Assembly: GCA_034679985.1 (NCBI GenBank)
Contig: JAXITR010000009.1
Location: 1-58,206, forward strand
From: CAMDTE01 sp034679985
GTDB taxonomy: Bacteria > Bacteroidota > Bacteroidia > Flavobacteriales > Schleiferiaceae
DNA length: 58,206 nucleotides
Direction of reading: 5' to 3'
The notes beneath the pieces are model-generated. The model made no database searches, was not told the DNA's origin, and worked only from the letters and a program-made list of their open reading frames with translations. This document shows, piece by piece, positions 9,222 through 18,136 of this stretch. The position numbers and the translations under genes were made by a program. Position 1 is the stretch's first letter. Each line of letters begins with the position of its first letter.

Positions 9222-9850
9222 TCCCTGTGGAACCCACCGTCCCAAACCACCCGTCCGCTCACTGGGCGCGCTTTTTGTCCACGGTCTTTCACCCCATGTT
9301 GGTTCCCACCCTGTTGGCGGCCCTGTTTTTAGCGACCGCACCAAACGGCTGGAGTGTGCTTTCATGGTGGAGTTTGGGAGCTGTTTTTTTGGGCACCGCA
9401 GGCGCTCCGGCACTTTCGGCTTTCGTACTGCACCGCATGAACTTGGTCAGCGCGTTCCATTTGCCGTTGCGCTCGGACCGTCAGTGGCCGCTGGCCGTAG
9501 CTGCTGCCGGCATGTACTGGGCCTATAAACTGAATGTTCGGTGGGGATTTCCGGAGGTACTGACTTGGTCTTTGCTGGCCGGTTGCGCCACAATATTCTT
9601 GGTGTACGGTGCGCTCCTGTGGACCAAGGCAAGCGGACACACGGCCGCGCTGGCCGCTGCCAGCGGCTCCATCGCACTAGCTTCCTTGGAATGGGGCTGG
9701 TCCCCGTGGCCCTTGCTCGCCTCCGTTTTCCTGTTGGGTGGAGTTGCCGCTGCACGCCTCCAACTCCGCGCGCACACTCCCCTTGAAATTGTCTGGGGAC
9801 TCCTCTTTGGCGCCTTGCCCGCCGTGGCCTTGTTGGCCGTGCGCGGGTGA
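9218..9850 (+). CDS. PAP2-superfamily-like integral membrane protein
   Basis: Predicted membrane protein of 210 residues with about six hydrophobic segments. It begins at GTG 9218, overlapping the rpoN stop by four bases, so translation is probably coupled. The spacing of LRSDRQWPL, ASGHTAAL and RLQLRAHTPLEIVWG recalls the three phosphatase motifs of the PAP2 family (KxxxxxxRP, PSGH, SRxxxxxHxxxD), but the first and last are weakened (Glu where the catalytic Asp would be). Related small membrane proteins are widespread in Bacteroidota. A lipid-phosphate phosphatase role is possible; loss of activity is equally possible. Confidence 0.65.
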   Translation: MIPVEPTVPNHPSAHWARFLSTVFHPMLVPTLLAALFLATAPNGWSVLSWWSLGAVFLGTAGAPALSAFVLHRMNLVSAFHLPLRSDRQWPLAVAAAGMYWAYKLNVRWGFPEVLTWSLLAGCATIFLVYGALLWTKASGHTAALAAASGSIALASLEWGWSPWPLLASVFLLGGVAAARLQLRAHTPLEIVWGLLFGALPAVALLAVRG

Positions 9851-9918
9851 CATTGGCGCGCTCCGTCGGTGGGAGGCGTCGTTCTCTCATTTTCGCTTCA
9901 GGTTCCGCGACTATGTGC

Positions 9919-9926
9919 TACATTCG
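9919..9926 (+). promoter_or_regulatory. -7 box upstream of the CHU_C surface protein gene
   Basis: TACATTCG, a TAnnTTCG variant of the Bacteroidota -7 box, 39 bases before the ATG. No clear -33 element. Confidence 0.4.
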
Positions 9927-9965
9927 TAACTGCAAAAATTCCCAACGATTCCAACCGATTCGACG

Positions 9966-12149
9966 ATGAAACGCATTCTACTTCTCCTCGCCCTGGTGCT
10001 GACCGCATCCTTTGGCGCGCGCGCCTCCCACATTTTGGGCGGAGACATCCAATACAAATACGTGGGCGACTCCACGGGCGTACCCAACCAGTACCGGATC
10101 AAACTGGTAATTTACTGGGAGCAAACCGCTTTTGACCCGGGCGCAACCCAAACGGTAACCATCCGTTCGGCCAGTTGCAACATCAACACCAACGTCACGG
10201 TGACCCGTCCGGGCGCAGCCTTCAGTGCCGCCAATTTGGGCGCCTACGATTGCATTGCACAAGGTGCCAGCAGTTCGCAGTACAACCCCATGATTAACGT
10301 GCATTATGGATACGTTGTTTTGCCTCAGGTCTGCAACGACTACTACATGTACTGGCAAACCTGCTGCCGGGTATTCAACATTACGTCCTTGAACAACTCC
10401 GGCGGTCAAGGTTTTTACTTTGAAGCCGAATTGAACAACACGTTGGGCAAAAACTCTTCGCCCAGTTTCGTGTCCATTCCGTTGAGCTACATCTGCATCG
10501 GCGGCTACACCAACTACCTGCAGAACGCCATTGAATTGGATGGAGACTCCATTGCCTACGAATTGCTCCCCGCACGACAGTTGGGCGGAACTACCGGTGT
10601 CGCTCTAGGATACAACGCGGGGTACACGTACACCGCTCCCATCACCACCAGCGCGGCCAACCCATTTAACTTGAACGCCCAAACCGGCAACATAACCTTC
10701 ACCGCTACCCAAGCAGAAACTTCGGTAATCGCCGTCCGAGTCAACGAATACCGATACGATACGCTCTACGGCTTCTGGGAAAAAGTGGGGTCCTCCAACC
10801 GGGAAATCCAGGTTACGGTGGCCAACAACTGTTTGCCCATCGTAAATGCCGGAGTAAAGTTGAAGTTCCCGTCCCCCGGAGTGAGTTTGGACAACCGCGG
10901 TCGTCAAGTTCGCCAGTACGATTGCTTGGATTCCTCCGTCATGCTGCGCTTTACGTTGCCGGTGGAAATGACCTCCGTGTCCCCCGACGGTTCAGACTTC
11001 CGTTTGACTTCCCCCAACGGTCAACCCATTCCAATTTTGAATTTGGTAGGCTACCCGGATTTCAACGGAGAAACGGACAGTTTGTTGGTCAAATTGAGCA
11101 AGCCGCTTTCGTTGAACGGGGACTACTTCCTCTACTCCAAAGTGGGCAACGACGGAAACACCCTGCTGAACAAGTGCGGCAAGGACATGAACGAGTTCGA
11201 CACCATCATTTTGAAGGTGAACAACTGCATCAATTTGGACATGCAGCTCCGAAACGTCTCCATCGATGAGGACGAACATCCGCATCTGTACTGGCGCATT
11301 GACCCCGCTACGTTCCCCTCGTACCTGTTCAACCTGTACCGCGTGTACCGTTCGGCGGACGGCGGTGCTTCCTACCAACCCATTGCCTCGTTGAACGACT
11401 CCGCGGCACGTGAATACGTGGACGTTAGTATAGACGCCGCCAAAGTAGACGCGCGGACCTACCGCTACTACGTGCAAATGATCTTGAACCAACAGCCGAT
11501 GCCTCCCACCAACGTGGTGCACAGCATGTGGCTGCGCGGGGACTTGACCACGGCTTCGAGCGTGCCCGTGGTGTGGAACGAGTACAACGGTTGGAACAAC
11601 CCACAGTACCAAATTCAGTGGGGTACCAGCATTGGGCCAAACTTGTGGTTGTGGGAAAACTACGGCACACCCAACGGAGACACCACCGCAACCGTAGTGC
11701 ACCCGAACCTTGGCCCAGGTCTTTACGCGGTGCGCGTTCGCACCGTGCGCAACATGAGCCAAGTGTCTGCAGAAGACACGGCTTGGTCCAACTGGATTCA
11801 GGTGGGCGAACCCGTGCCGCCGATTCCCCCGATTGACTCCTTAACGGTACCCAACGTGTTCACGCCAAACGGCGACGGCCAAAACGACGGATTCACTGTC
11901 CGCGGACTGATGAGCTACCAAACGGACCGTATTGTGAAGATTTTTGACCGGACCGGACTGTTGGTGTACGAGAACTACAACTACGACAACAGCAATCCAT
12001 GGAAAGGCGAAGATCGCCAAGGTCAGCCTTTGCCCGCCGGCGTGTACTTCTACATTGTGGAAGCGTTTGACGCGGCCAACAACACGCCGCCTGCGTACGC
12101 CGGTCGTCGTCGGCAGTGGAAGGGCAACGTGACGTTGCTGCAGAAGTAA
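9966..12149 (+). CDS. Secreted protein with gliding-motility-associated (CHU_C) C-terminal domain
   Basis: Large exported surface protein of 727 residues. Signal peptide: residues 1-20 (KRILLLLALVLTASFGARA). The mature N-terminus begins SHILGGDIQYKYVGD, a start typical of CHU_C proteins, followed by several beta-sandwich regions including a fibronectin-like stretch (about 430-600). The last 90 residues are the CHU_C/type B T9SS sorting domain: VPNVFTPNGDGQNDGFTV, then KIFDRTGLLVYE, WKGEDRQGQPLPAGVYFYIVE, ending in GNVTLLQK. It should therefore be exported by the type IX system and either anchored or released. Monocistronic: own promoter-like box upstream and a strong terminator downstream. 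Substrate or partner unknown. Confidence 0.88.
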   Translation: MKRILLLLALVLTASFGARASHILGGDIQYKYVGDSTGVPNQYRIKLVIYWEQTAFDPGATQTVTIRSASCNINTNVTVTRPGAAFSAANLGAYDCIAQGASSSQYNPMINVHYGYVVLPQVCNDYYMYWQTCCRVFNITSLNNSGGQGFYFEAELNNTLGKNSSPSFVSIPLSYICIGGYTNYLQNAIELDGDSIAYELLPARQLGGTTGVALGYNAGYTYTAPITTSAANPFNLNAQTGNITFTATQAETSVIAVRVNEYRYDTLYGFWEKVGSSNREIQVTVANNCLPIVNAGVKLKFPSPGVSLDNRGRQVRQYDCLDSSVMLRFTLPVEMTSVSPDGSDFRLTSPNGQPIPILNLVGYPDFNGETDSLLVKLSKPLSLNGDYFLYSKVGNDGNTLLNKCGKDMNEFDTIILKVNNCINLDMQLRNVSIDEDEHPHLYWRIDPATFPSYLFNLYRVYRSADGGASYQPIASLNDSAAREYVDVSIDAAKVDARTYRYYVQMILNQQPMPPTNVVHSMWLRGDLTTASSVPVVWNEYNGWNNPQYQIQWGTSIGPNLWLWENYGTPNGDTTATVVHPNLGPGLYAVRVRTVRNMSQVSAEDTAWSNWIQVGEPVPPIPPIDSLTVPNVFTPNGDGQNDGFTVRGLMSYQTDRIVKIFDRTGLLVYENYNYDNSNPWKGEDRQGQPLPAGVYFYIVEAFDAANNTPPAYAGRRRQWKGNVTLLQK

Positions 12150-12184
12150 GCCATCTTTTTTGAACGCGCCGGGAGGCGCGCTGA

Positions 12185-12220
12185 AGCGAGGGCCGCCCGG
12201 TGGGCGGCCCTCGCTGTTTT
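12185..12220 (+). terminator. Strong intrinsic terminator after the CHU_C gene
   Basis: A perfect 14-bp stem (AGCGAGGGCCGCCC pairing with GGGCGGCCCTCGCT) with a 3-base loop, followed by GTTTT. Confidence 0.85.
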
Positions 12221-12277
12221 ATGCCCTTACTATTTTCCGGCCGTGCTGTTTTCCACCCGTGCTGTGTTTGTACGCTG

Positions 12278-12285
12278 TAGTTTTG
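12278..12285 (+). promoter_or_regulatory. -7 box abutting the uvrC start codon
   Basis: TAGTTTTG matches TAnnTTTG and is separated from the GTG of uvrC by only four bases (TGCT). Transcription would then start at or next to the first base of the start codon, giving a leaderless mRNA. Confidence 0.55.
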
Positions 12286-12289
12286 TGCT

Positions 12290-14116
12290 GTGCCCGACGG
12301 TTTGGATCCCTTTGCCCATTTGCGCGTTTTCTTGCGCAGTCTGCCCGAGAAACCGGGCATCTACAAGCACATCGATGCCGAAGACAAGATTCTGTACATC
12401 GGGAAGGCCAAAAGCCTGAAGAACCGAGTCAACTCCTATTTCCGGGGCAAGCACGACAACCAACGCCTCCAAAATATGGTGCTTCAGGTCCGTCGGATTG
12501 AATTCATGGTGACGGAGACCGAGTACGAGGCGCTTTTGCTGGAAAACACCCTGATCAAAAAGGAGCAGCCCAAGTACAACATCAACCTGAAGGACGGCAA
12601 GAGCTACCCGTGGATCGTCATCAAAAAAGAGCGTTTCCCGCGGGTGTACCCCACCTTCCAGTTCAAGCCGCGCGAGGGCGAATACTATGGGCCCTACGTG
12701 TCCAGCAAGGGCATGTACACGGTGCTGGACTTGATCAAACAGCTGTATCCGCTGCGCACCTGCAATCTGGCCCTGTCGAAAGACAACATTCGTCAAGGCA
12801 AATTCAAAGTTTGTTTGGAGTACCACCTCAAGAACTGCAAAGGGCCGTGCGTGGGGGATCAGTCCGAGGCGGAATACAACCGCACGTTGGAATCCGTTCG
12901 CTCCCTGCTGAAAGGACGCCTGCGCAACGCCAAAAAAATACTCCACCAGCAGATGGAGGAGCAGGCCGCCGCGCTGGAGTTTGAGGCCGCACAAGAATCC
13001 AAGGAGCGCTTGCTGCTGTTGGAAAAATACCAGGCCAAGTCCACCGTGGTGAACCCTACGGTTGGGGACGCCGACGTCTTTACGCTGTTGAGCGATGCCG
13101 AGTTTGCGTACGTCAACGGTTTGGTGCTGCGCGAAGGCGCCGTGGTGCGCGGGCACACTTTGGAATTCAAGAAAAAACTGGACGAGTCCGACGCCGAACT
13201 TTTGGCCGTGGGCGTGGCCGAATTGCGGGAGCTCTTTGGCTCCGAAACGTCGGAAATCCTGCTCTCTCAACCGCTGGACTTGGAGATCGACGGGGTGAAG
13301 GTCACGGTGCCCCAGCGGGGCGATAAAGTGCGGCTGATTGAACTGTCTTTGCGCAACGCGCGCGCTTATCGATTGGAAAAACTGAAGAACCTGAGCATTG
13401 TGGATCCGGACCGACACGTCAACCGGTTGATGAAGCAGATGCAGACGGACCTTCGCTTGCCGGTGGAGCCGCGCCACTTTGAGTGTTTTGACAACTCCAA
13501 TTTTCACGGGGATTTTCCGGTGAGCGCCTGCGTGGTGTTCAAAGACGGCAAACCGTCCAAACGGGACTACCGCCACTTTAACGTGAAAACGGTGGAGGGA
13601 CCCAACGACTTTGCCACCATGGCGGAGGTCATTACGCGCCGCTACAAACGTTTGTTGGAGGAAGAGCAGCCGTTGCCGCAGTTGATTCTGGTGGACGGTG
13701 GGAAGGGGCAGCTCTCTGCCGCCTTAGAAGCCCTGAACGAACTGGGGTTGCGCGGGAAGATTTCCATCATCGGCATTGCCAAACGTTTGGAAGAACTGTA
13801 CTACCCCGGAGACAGCGACCCCCTTTATTTGGACAAGCGGTCGGAAACGCTGAAGGTGCTGCAGCGCGCCCGGGACGAGGCGCATCGGTTTGGCATAACG
13901 CACCACCGAAACCGACGGAGCAAGGGAACCATTGCCACGCGGCTGGAGACCATCGCGGGGGTGGGACCCGCCACCGTGGAACTGTTGCTGTCCCACTTCA
14001 AAAGTGCGGCGGGCATTGAGCGAGCTACGCTGGACGAAGTGGTGGCGGTGGTGGGCAGCAAAAAGGCTGCGGCCGTCAAGGCGGCGTTGGACGCTCCCGA
14101 GGCGGAAAACCAATAA
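12290..14116 (+). CDS. uvrC: Excinuclease ABC subunit C
   Basis: Makes both incisions in nucleotide excision repair together with UvrA and UvrB. 608 residues from GTG 12290. Order: GIY-YIG nuclease (KPGIYKHIDAEDKILYIGKAKSLKNRV, residues 20-95), Cys-containing central region, UVR domain (about 200-240), the RNase H-like C-terminal nuclease (FDNSNFHGDFPV... LILVDGGKGQL) and tandem helix-hairpin-helix at the end (IAGVGPATVELLLSHF). Length is normal. The start sits directly behind a -7 box, so no Shine-Dalgarno is available. It faces the lolD-type gene; a hairpin fills the gap. Confidence 0.97.
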   Translation: MPDGLDPFAHLRVFLRSLPEKPGIYKHIDAEDKILYIGKAKSLKNRVNSYFRGKHDNQRLQNMVLQVRRIEFMVTETEYEALLLENTLIKKEQPKYNINLKDGKSYPWIVIKKERFPRVYPTFQFKPREGEYYGPYVSSKGMYTVLDLIKQLYPLRTCNLALSKDNIRQGKFKVCLEYHLKNCKGPCVGDQSEAEYNRTLESVRSLLKGRLRNAKKILHQQMEEQAAALEFEAAQESKERLLLLEKYQAKSTVVNPTVGDADVFTLLSDAEFAYVNGLVLREGAVVRGHTLEFKKKLDESDAELLAVGVAELRELFGSETSEILLSQPLDLEIDGVKVTVPQRGDKVRLIELSLRNARAYRLEKLKNLSIVDPDRHVNRLMKQMQTDLRLPVEPRHFECFDNSNFHGDFPVSACVVFKDGKPSKRDYRHFNVKTVEGPNDFATMAEVITRRYKRLLEEEQPLPQLILVDGGKGQLSAALEALNELGLRGKISIIGIAKRLEELYYPGDSDPLYLDKRSETLKVLQRARDEAHRFGITHHRNRRSKGTIATRLETIAGVGPATVELLLSHFKSAAGIERATLDEVVAVVGSKKAAAVKAALDAPEAENQ

Positions 14117-14126
14117 GATTTACCCG

Positions 14127-14175
14127 TTTAGGCCGCAAATTGCCTGCGCGCCGATCTCGCGCGCCGCTGCCTAAA
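14127..14175. terminator. Possible bidirectional hairpin between uvrC and the ABC ATPase gene
   Basis: TTTAGGC and GCCTAAA flank an inner GC-rich hairpin (GCGCG...CGCGC). It fills most of the gap between two convergent genes, but there is no strong T-run, so terminator function is uncertain. Confidence 0.35.
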
Positions 14176-14862
14176 TCAAGACTTACGCTCCTCTCGAAGA
14201 ACCTTTCCGTCCTCCAAGTGAAAGGTGCGTCGGGCGCGGTCCACCACCCGGGGGTCGTGGGTGGAGAACAAGAACAAGGTGCCCTCTGTGCGGTTCAGGT
14301 CCACCATGATGTCCAACAGCGTGGAGGCGCTTTTGGAATCCAAGTTGGCGGTGGGTTCGTCTGCCAAAACAAAGGCCGGCTTGGACGCCAGAGCGCGCGC
14401 CACAGCCACGCGTTGTTGCTGACCTCCAGACAGTTGTGCCGGACGGTGGTGGGCCTTGTCTGCCAAACCCACCGCGTCCAAAAGCTCCATGCCGCGTCGG
14501 TTGCGCTCGGCCGCGGCAACGCCTTGCAGCTCCAAAATAAAGACGGTATTCTCCAGGGCCGTCAACACGGGAATGAGGTTGTAGGCCTGAAAAACAAAAC
14601 CTATGTGCTCCAGTCGGAACCGAACCAAGTCCGCGTCGGAAAGGGTGCTCAAATCGGTGCCGCTCACCACCACACTTCCTGCAGTAGGGCGGTCCAGCCC
14701 CCCAATCAAGTTGAGCAGGGTGGTTTTTCCGCAGCCCGACGGTCCTACGAGTGCGGCGAATTCGCCGGCCTCCAACGTCAATTGAACGGAATCCACCGCC
14801 ACCACATCGGAGGCCGTTTCGGTGTATACTTTGCGGAGGTTGGAAAGTGTTATGAGGCTCAT
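14176..14862 (-). CDS. ABC transporter ATP-binding protein (LolD/MacB type)
   Basis: Cytoplasmic ATPase powering the two FtsX-type permeases encoded just upstream. I start it at ATG 14862 (SLITLSNLRKVYTET), overlapping the permease stop by 4 bases; 228 residues. Walker A is GPSGCGKTT, the Q-loop lies in FVFQAYNLIPVLT, the signature is LSGGQQQRV, Walker B is FVLADEPTANLD and the H-loop is STHDPRV. These are all intact. The length and the DxxxLS...NLIP pattern place it with LolD, MacB and other mechanotransmission ABC ATPases. Last gene of the four-gene operon. Confidence 0.93.
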   Translation of the reverse strand: MSLITLSNLRKVYTETASDVVAVDSVQLTLEAGEFAALVGPSGCGKTTLLNLIGGLDRPTAGSVVVSGTDLSTLSDADLVRFRLEHIGFVFQAYNLIPVLTALENTVFILELQGVAAAERNRRGMELLDAVGLADKAHHRPAQLSGGQQQRVAVARALASKPAFVLADEPTANLDSKSASTLLDIMVDLNRTEGTLFLFSTHDPRVVDRARRTFHLEDGKVLREERKS

Positions 14863-16115
14863 AGGGCGCGCATGCTTTCGATGGGGTTGAGGGAGACGGC
14901 CGTGCGTGCGGGCATCAGCGACGCCAAAAGGGATAGAACAAAAACCAAGGCCACCACGGGGAGGTACCAATGGGTCACCACTTGGGGGTAAATGACGGGC
15001 GAAATGCCAAATTCAGCAAGGCCGTCGGCAAATGCTTCCAAGGAAATTCCGGTGCGGTTGGTGAAGACCAGGGTGGCGTGGCCCAACAGGAGGCCAAAGG
15101 GGAGCCCTATGCCGGTGAGCAAGACGGTTTCCAGCACCACCAAAGCAAAAACACGTTGGCGGGTGAGGCCCACGGCCATCAACATGCCCAGTTCCCGTTG
15201 GCGCTCCAAAATGGCCATGAGCATGGTGTTGAGGATGCCAAAGGCCATGGCCAAGAGCATGATGCCCATAAACAGGAGCAACGCTTGGGCCATGATTTCG
15301 TCCACGTAACCCATTTCCGGGGCCGTTTTGCGCCAAGATTTCACCTGAAACGCGGGGAAATCTGATTGAATCTCTGCGCAAACCGCTTCCAAAGACTCTT
15401 TCTGACGCGCAGCCGACGGATCTACCCGAAAAGCCAAGTCGTGCGCTGCTTGCGGCACGCCCAATTCCGTGGCGAGTTGGTCCAAGCGAACGTAGGCCAC
15501 AGCTTCCTCCGTGAGGTTGGAGGTGCCGTCGTAGAGGCCTTCCACGGTGTACAGGGTGCTGTGGACGGTGGCGGCGGTGTCCTGGTAGGTAAAAACGACG
15601 GGGTCCCCCACGCGCAAATCCAAGCGTTTGGCCAGGGCCTGACCCACCACCACGCCGTTGAATTCGCGTGCGGTGTCCGCCAAAAAAGCGCCGTCGGGCA
15701 CGCGGTGCGGAATGGTGAAGAGCTGGGCTTCACGCTGAGGATCCACACCTTGGAGGAGCAATCCGCTGGAACCCAGGGCCGCCTGCACCATGGCGGGTAC
15801 TTGCAAGCGCGGAGCCACCCCGCGCACGTCCGGCCGGGCCTCCAACTGGGCTACGGCGGCAGAAGCATTGGGCAGGAGGGCACGAAGGTTGGTACCGTCT
15901 GCGGTGTAGCCCGCAACGTGGACGTGGCCGTGGGCCAAATAGTCGTCGATGGCGTCTTGAACGCGGGCGTCGTTGATGCCGCTGGCCCAGCCCATGAGGA
16001 AGAGTCCGGCCCACACGCCCAGGCCCATGGACACAAAAACCACGGAGCTGCGCACGGGATTGCGCCAGATGTTGCGCCACGCCATGCGCAGCAGGAGTAC
16101 CAAACCGGGCGTCAT
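14859..16115 (-). CDS. ABC transporter permease, FtsX/LolE type
   Basis: Inner-membrane permease of 418 residues. One N-terminal membrane helix (about 20-42) is followed by a large periplasmic domain (MacB-like core, roughly 45-270), then three C-terminal helices forming the FtsX domain (LLFMGIMLLAMAFGILNTMLMAILERQRELGMLMAVG). This is the LolC/LolE/MacB layout. It overlaps both neighbours by 4 bases. With the second permease it probably forms a heterodimer, as LolC and LolE do. Confidence 0.9.
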   Translation of the reverse strand: MTPGLVLLLRMAWRNIWRNPVRSSVVFVSMGLGVWAGLFLMGWASGINDARVQDAIDDYLAHGHVHVAGYTADGTNLRALLPNASAAVAQLEARPDVRGVAPRLQVPAMVQAALGSSGLLLQGVDPQREAQLFTIPHRVPDGAFLADTAREFNGVVVGQALAKRLDLRVGDPVVFTYQDTAATVHSTLYTVEGLYDGTSNLTEEAVAYVRLDQLATELGVPQAAHDLAFRVDPSAARQKESLEAVCAEIQSDFPAFQVKSWRKTAPEMGYVDEIMAQALLLFMGIMLLAMAFGILNTMLMAILERQRELGMLMAVGLTRQRVFALVVLETVLLTGIGLPFGLLLGHATLVFTNRTGISLEAFADGLAEFGISPVIYPQVVTHWYLPVVALVFVLSLLASLMPARTAVSLNPIESMRAL

Positions 16116-17329
16116 CCGCGAAAAACCGTTGGAGCGTTAAACACAGCGCGCACCGGCCACAAAGCCACCAGAACGGCCAACAACCAAATGAGCAGGGCGT
16201 GGGTCAAAACAATGGAGGGATCCATGCTGGGGGGCAAGATGGGCGCCCAACCCTGACGCACAATGGCTTCCGCCAATTCTCCGCGCAAACGCAGAGGGTA
16301 CACGTGCATGATTTCCATGGCCAGCCGGCCGGCACCGCCTCCAATTAAGGCACCCAGCGCCGCCAGAAAAGTAGCCTCCAAAAAGACGGTGGCGGCCAGC
16401 AACCGGCGGGAAACCCCCAACGCTATTTGCATGCTGAACTCGCGTTTGCGCTCTTCCGCCAGCATCAGCATGGTGCCCAGCAAGCCAAAACCAATGACCA
16501 CGTACAGCACGGAAAGCACCACCAACCCTCCGGTGGAATCCGCGCGAATGGCTTGGTCGAGCTCCGGCATGCGCTCCTCCCAGGTGCGCCAAACGGCTCC
16601 TTCCAGCGGGTGGTCTTGGGGCAGCCGCGCCGCTACGGCGCGGTGGTTGGTGGGTTCGTCCGGTGACAAAACCACGGAGGTCCACAGCCCGTAAGCGCCG
16701 TAAAACTGTTGGGCGTCGGGCAGGGAAATAACGGCCAAACGCTTCTCCAAATCCGGATTGCCCACGGTGACTTCGCCGGCCACCACAAATCCTCCGTTGG
16801 CCAAACTGCCTTGGTAGCCTTGGCCCAAACCCACCACGGAGTCGCCCACGGTTACGCCCAGCTGCCGCGCCAATCCGGGGCCCAGCCAAATGCTTCCGGG
16901 CGGGCCGTCGCCCACGCCGCGCTTTTCGCGCGCTGCGTCAATGCCCACCAATTGGGCAGCACTCCCGCCTTTGGCGCCGCTGAGCCAGGCAAAGCCTGCA
17001 ACGCGCGGCGCGGCCTTGCCCACCTGATGGTCTGCTTCAACGGCCGCCAGCCACTCTGGATTTTCCGGCAAGGCCGCGTCCAAAGACTGCAGGGGCCAAT
17101 AGCCCTCCGCCGCAACCTCCGTGTAGCCCAAAACATTGCCCACCAGGGTCTCGATCATGTGGCCGTACACGCCCAGCTGCAGCGAACGCATGACCACCGC
17201 AAAAAACAGCGCAAACGCAACGGCCGCAACGGAAATAGCACTTCGGCGGCGGTTGCGCCCCAAATTGCGCCACGCCAAACGCAGCGCCAGGCGCACGGCC
17301 CCCTGCGGCGGCTTTTGGAAAGCGTTCAT
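16112..17329 (-). CDS. ABC transporter permease, FtsX/LolC type
   Basis: Second inner-membrane permease, 405 residues, same layout as its downstream partner: N-terminal helix (about 33-52), periplasmic domain, and a C-terminal FtsX block (VVLSVLYVVIGFGLLGTMLMLAEERKREFSMQIALG). The two share a plan but little sequence identity, which suggests a heterodimer and not a recent duplication. It is translationally coupled to the LolA-like gene before it (ATGA overlap at 17326-17329) and to the next permease. Confidence 0.9.
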   Translation of the reverse strand: MNAFQKPPQGAVRLALRLAWRNLGRNRRRSAISVAAVAFALFFAVVMRSLQLGVYGHMIETLVGNVLGYTEVAAEGYWPLQSLDAALPENPEWLAAVEADHQVGKAAPRVAGFAWLSGAKGGSAAQLVGIDAAREKRGVGDGPPGSIWLGPGLARQLGVTVGDSVVGLGQGYQGSLANGGFVVAGEVTVGNPDLEKRLAVISLPDAQQFYGAYGLWTSVVLSPDEPTNHRAVAARLPQDHPLEGAVWRTWEERMPELDQAIRADSTGGLVVLSVLYVVIGFGLLGTMLMLAEERKREFSMQIALGVSRRLLAATVFLEATFLAALGALIGGGAGRLAMEIMHVYPLRLRGELAEAIVRQGWAPILPPSMDPSIVLTHALLIWLLAVLVALWPVRAVFNAPTVFRG

Positions 17330-18111
17330 TGAACGGGAAGCGCCTTCAATTTATCCACCGTAAAAAAGGCCGGCGTCAACCCGGGCCGCTTCTCCCATTT
17401 CAGGATTTCCATCCGGGTATGCTGCTTCTTGCCTGCGGGCTGAAAACGGAGGTCTGCGGGCATGCGTACCCCGTCGAACGTCTTGTAGGCCAGTACGTCC
17501 AGCGTTTGGGCCAATTTGCCCCGACGGTCCAAATACTCCACGCGCACCACGTCCGGCTTGTCGTGCGCCAGGTGCAACAGAACTTTAGACCAGACCACCG
17601 GCAACCCCGGCTTGGGAACTGCGGCGATGACGCGGCACTTGCGGCCGTTGGTGGTTACTGCATCTTCAAGCAACGTCAACGAGTAGTCTTTCGAAAACGA
17701 CGCCTCGCCCAACAACTGATCCAGCTGGAGGTCAGACCCCATCCAGCCCTGCATGAGCATGGAGGCCGGCAATTGAACCACTTGCTTGGCTTTGGGCAAG
17801 TAGCTCCACATCTTTTGGTTGGCGCGCAGGTAGGCCGTTCCCTTGTCTTGGGCGGGTGCCAGCACCTCGGCAAGTGCATGCGTGTTGCCAAGGGTCCAGG
17901 TGCGCACGTCCAGAGTACGGGTATAAGTGGGCCGCACGGAGGCTATGCGCACGGTGGAGTAGGCACTGTAGCGCACTTGACTGGCTTCCGCGGCGGTAAC
18001 CCAAGCTTTGGGGTCCTGGGCGGAGAGGGGCGCAAACCCAACGAGAATCGTGAGCAAAAAGAGGGCCCACTTGCCCCCCCGTGAACCCAAACGGCGTAAC
18101 TTTGTTTCCAT
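17326..18111 (-). CDS. LolA-like outer membrane lipoprotein-sorting protein
   Basis: Periplasmic protein of 261 residues from ATG 18111. The signal peptide is KWALFLLTILVGFAPLSAQ. The mature part has the LolA/LolB-like half-barrel pattern (TRTLDVRTWTLGNTHALAEVLAPAQDKGTAYLRANQKMWSYLPKAKQVVQLPASMLMQGWMGSDLQLDQLL), as in the outer membrane lipoprotein-sorting proteins found beside MacB/LolCDE-type transporters. First gene of an operon with two FtsX permeases and an ATPase, so it probably receives a lipid or lipoprotein from that transporter. Whether this is the main Lol system or a dedicated one cannot be told. Confidence 0.82.
   Translation of the reverse strand: METKLRRLGSRGGKWALFLLTILVGFAPLSAQDPKAWVTAAEASQVRYSAYSTVRIASVRPTYTRTLDVRTWTLGNTHALAEVLAPAQDKGTAYLRANQKMWSYLPKAKQVVQLPASMLMQGWMGSDLQLDQLLGEASFSKDYSLTLLEDAVTTNGRKCRVIAAVPKPGLPVVWSKVLLHLAHDKPDVVRVEYLDRRGKLAQTLDVLAYKTFDGVRMPADLRFQPAGKKQHTRMEILKWEKRPGLTPAFFTVDKLKALPVQ
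18097..18104 (+). promoter_or_regulatory. -7 box of the bacilliredoxin gene
   Basis: TAACTTTG, a perfect TAnnTTTG, lies inside the first codons of the opposing LolA-like gene, 31 bases before the bacilliredoxin ATG. A TTG at 18071-18073 is a weak -33 candidate (23-bp spacing). Confidence 0.55.
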
Positions 18112-18128
18112 TGTAAATCTAGACGCTC

Positions 18129-18136
18129 CAAAGGTA
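18129..18136 (-). promoter_or_regulatory. -7 box of the LolA-like/ABC operon
   Basis: TACCTTTG on the minus strand, a perfect TAnnTTTG, 17 bases before ATG 18111. It overlaps the first base of the bacilliredoxin ATG, so the two divergent promoters interlock. Confidence 0.55.

Noticed and set aside
12230..13576. 448-codon minus-strand open frame
   Set aside because: Antisense to uvrC; no domain recognisable.
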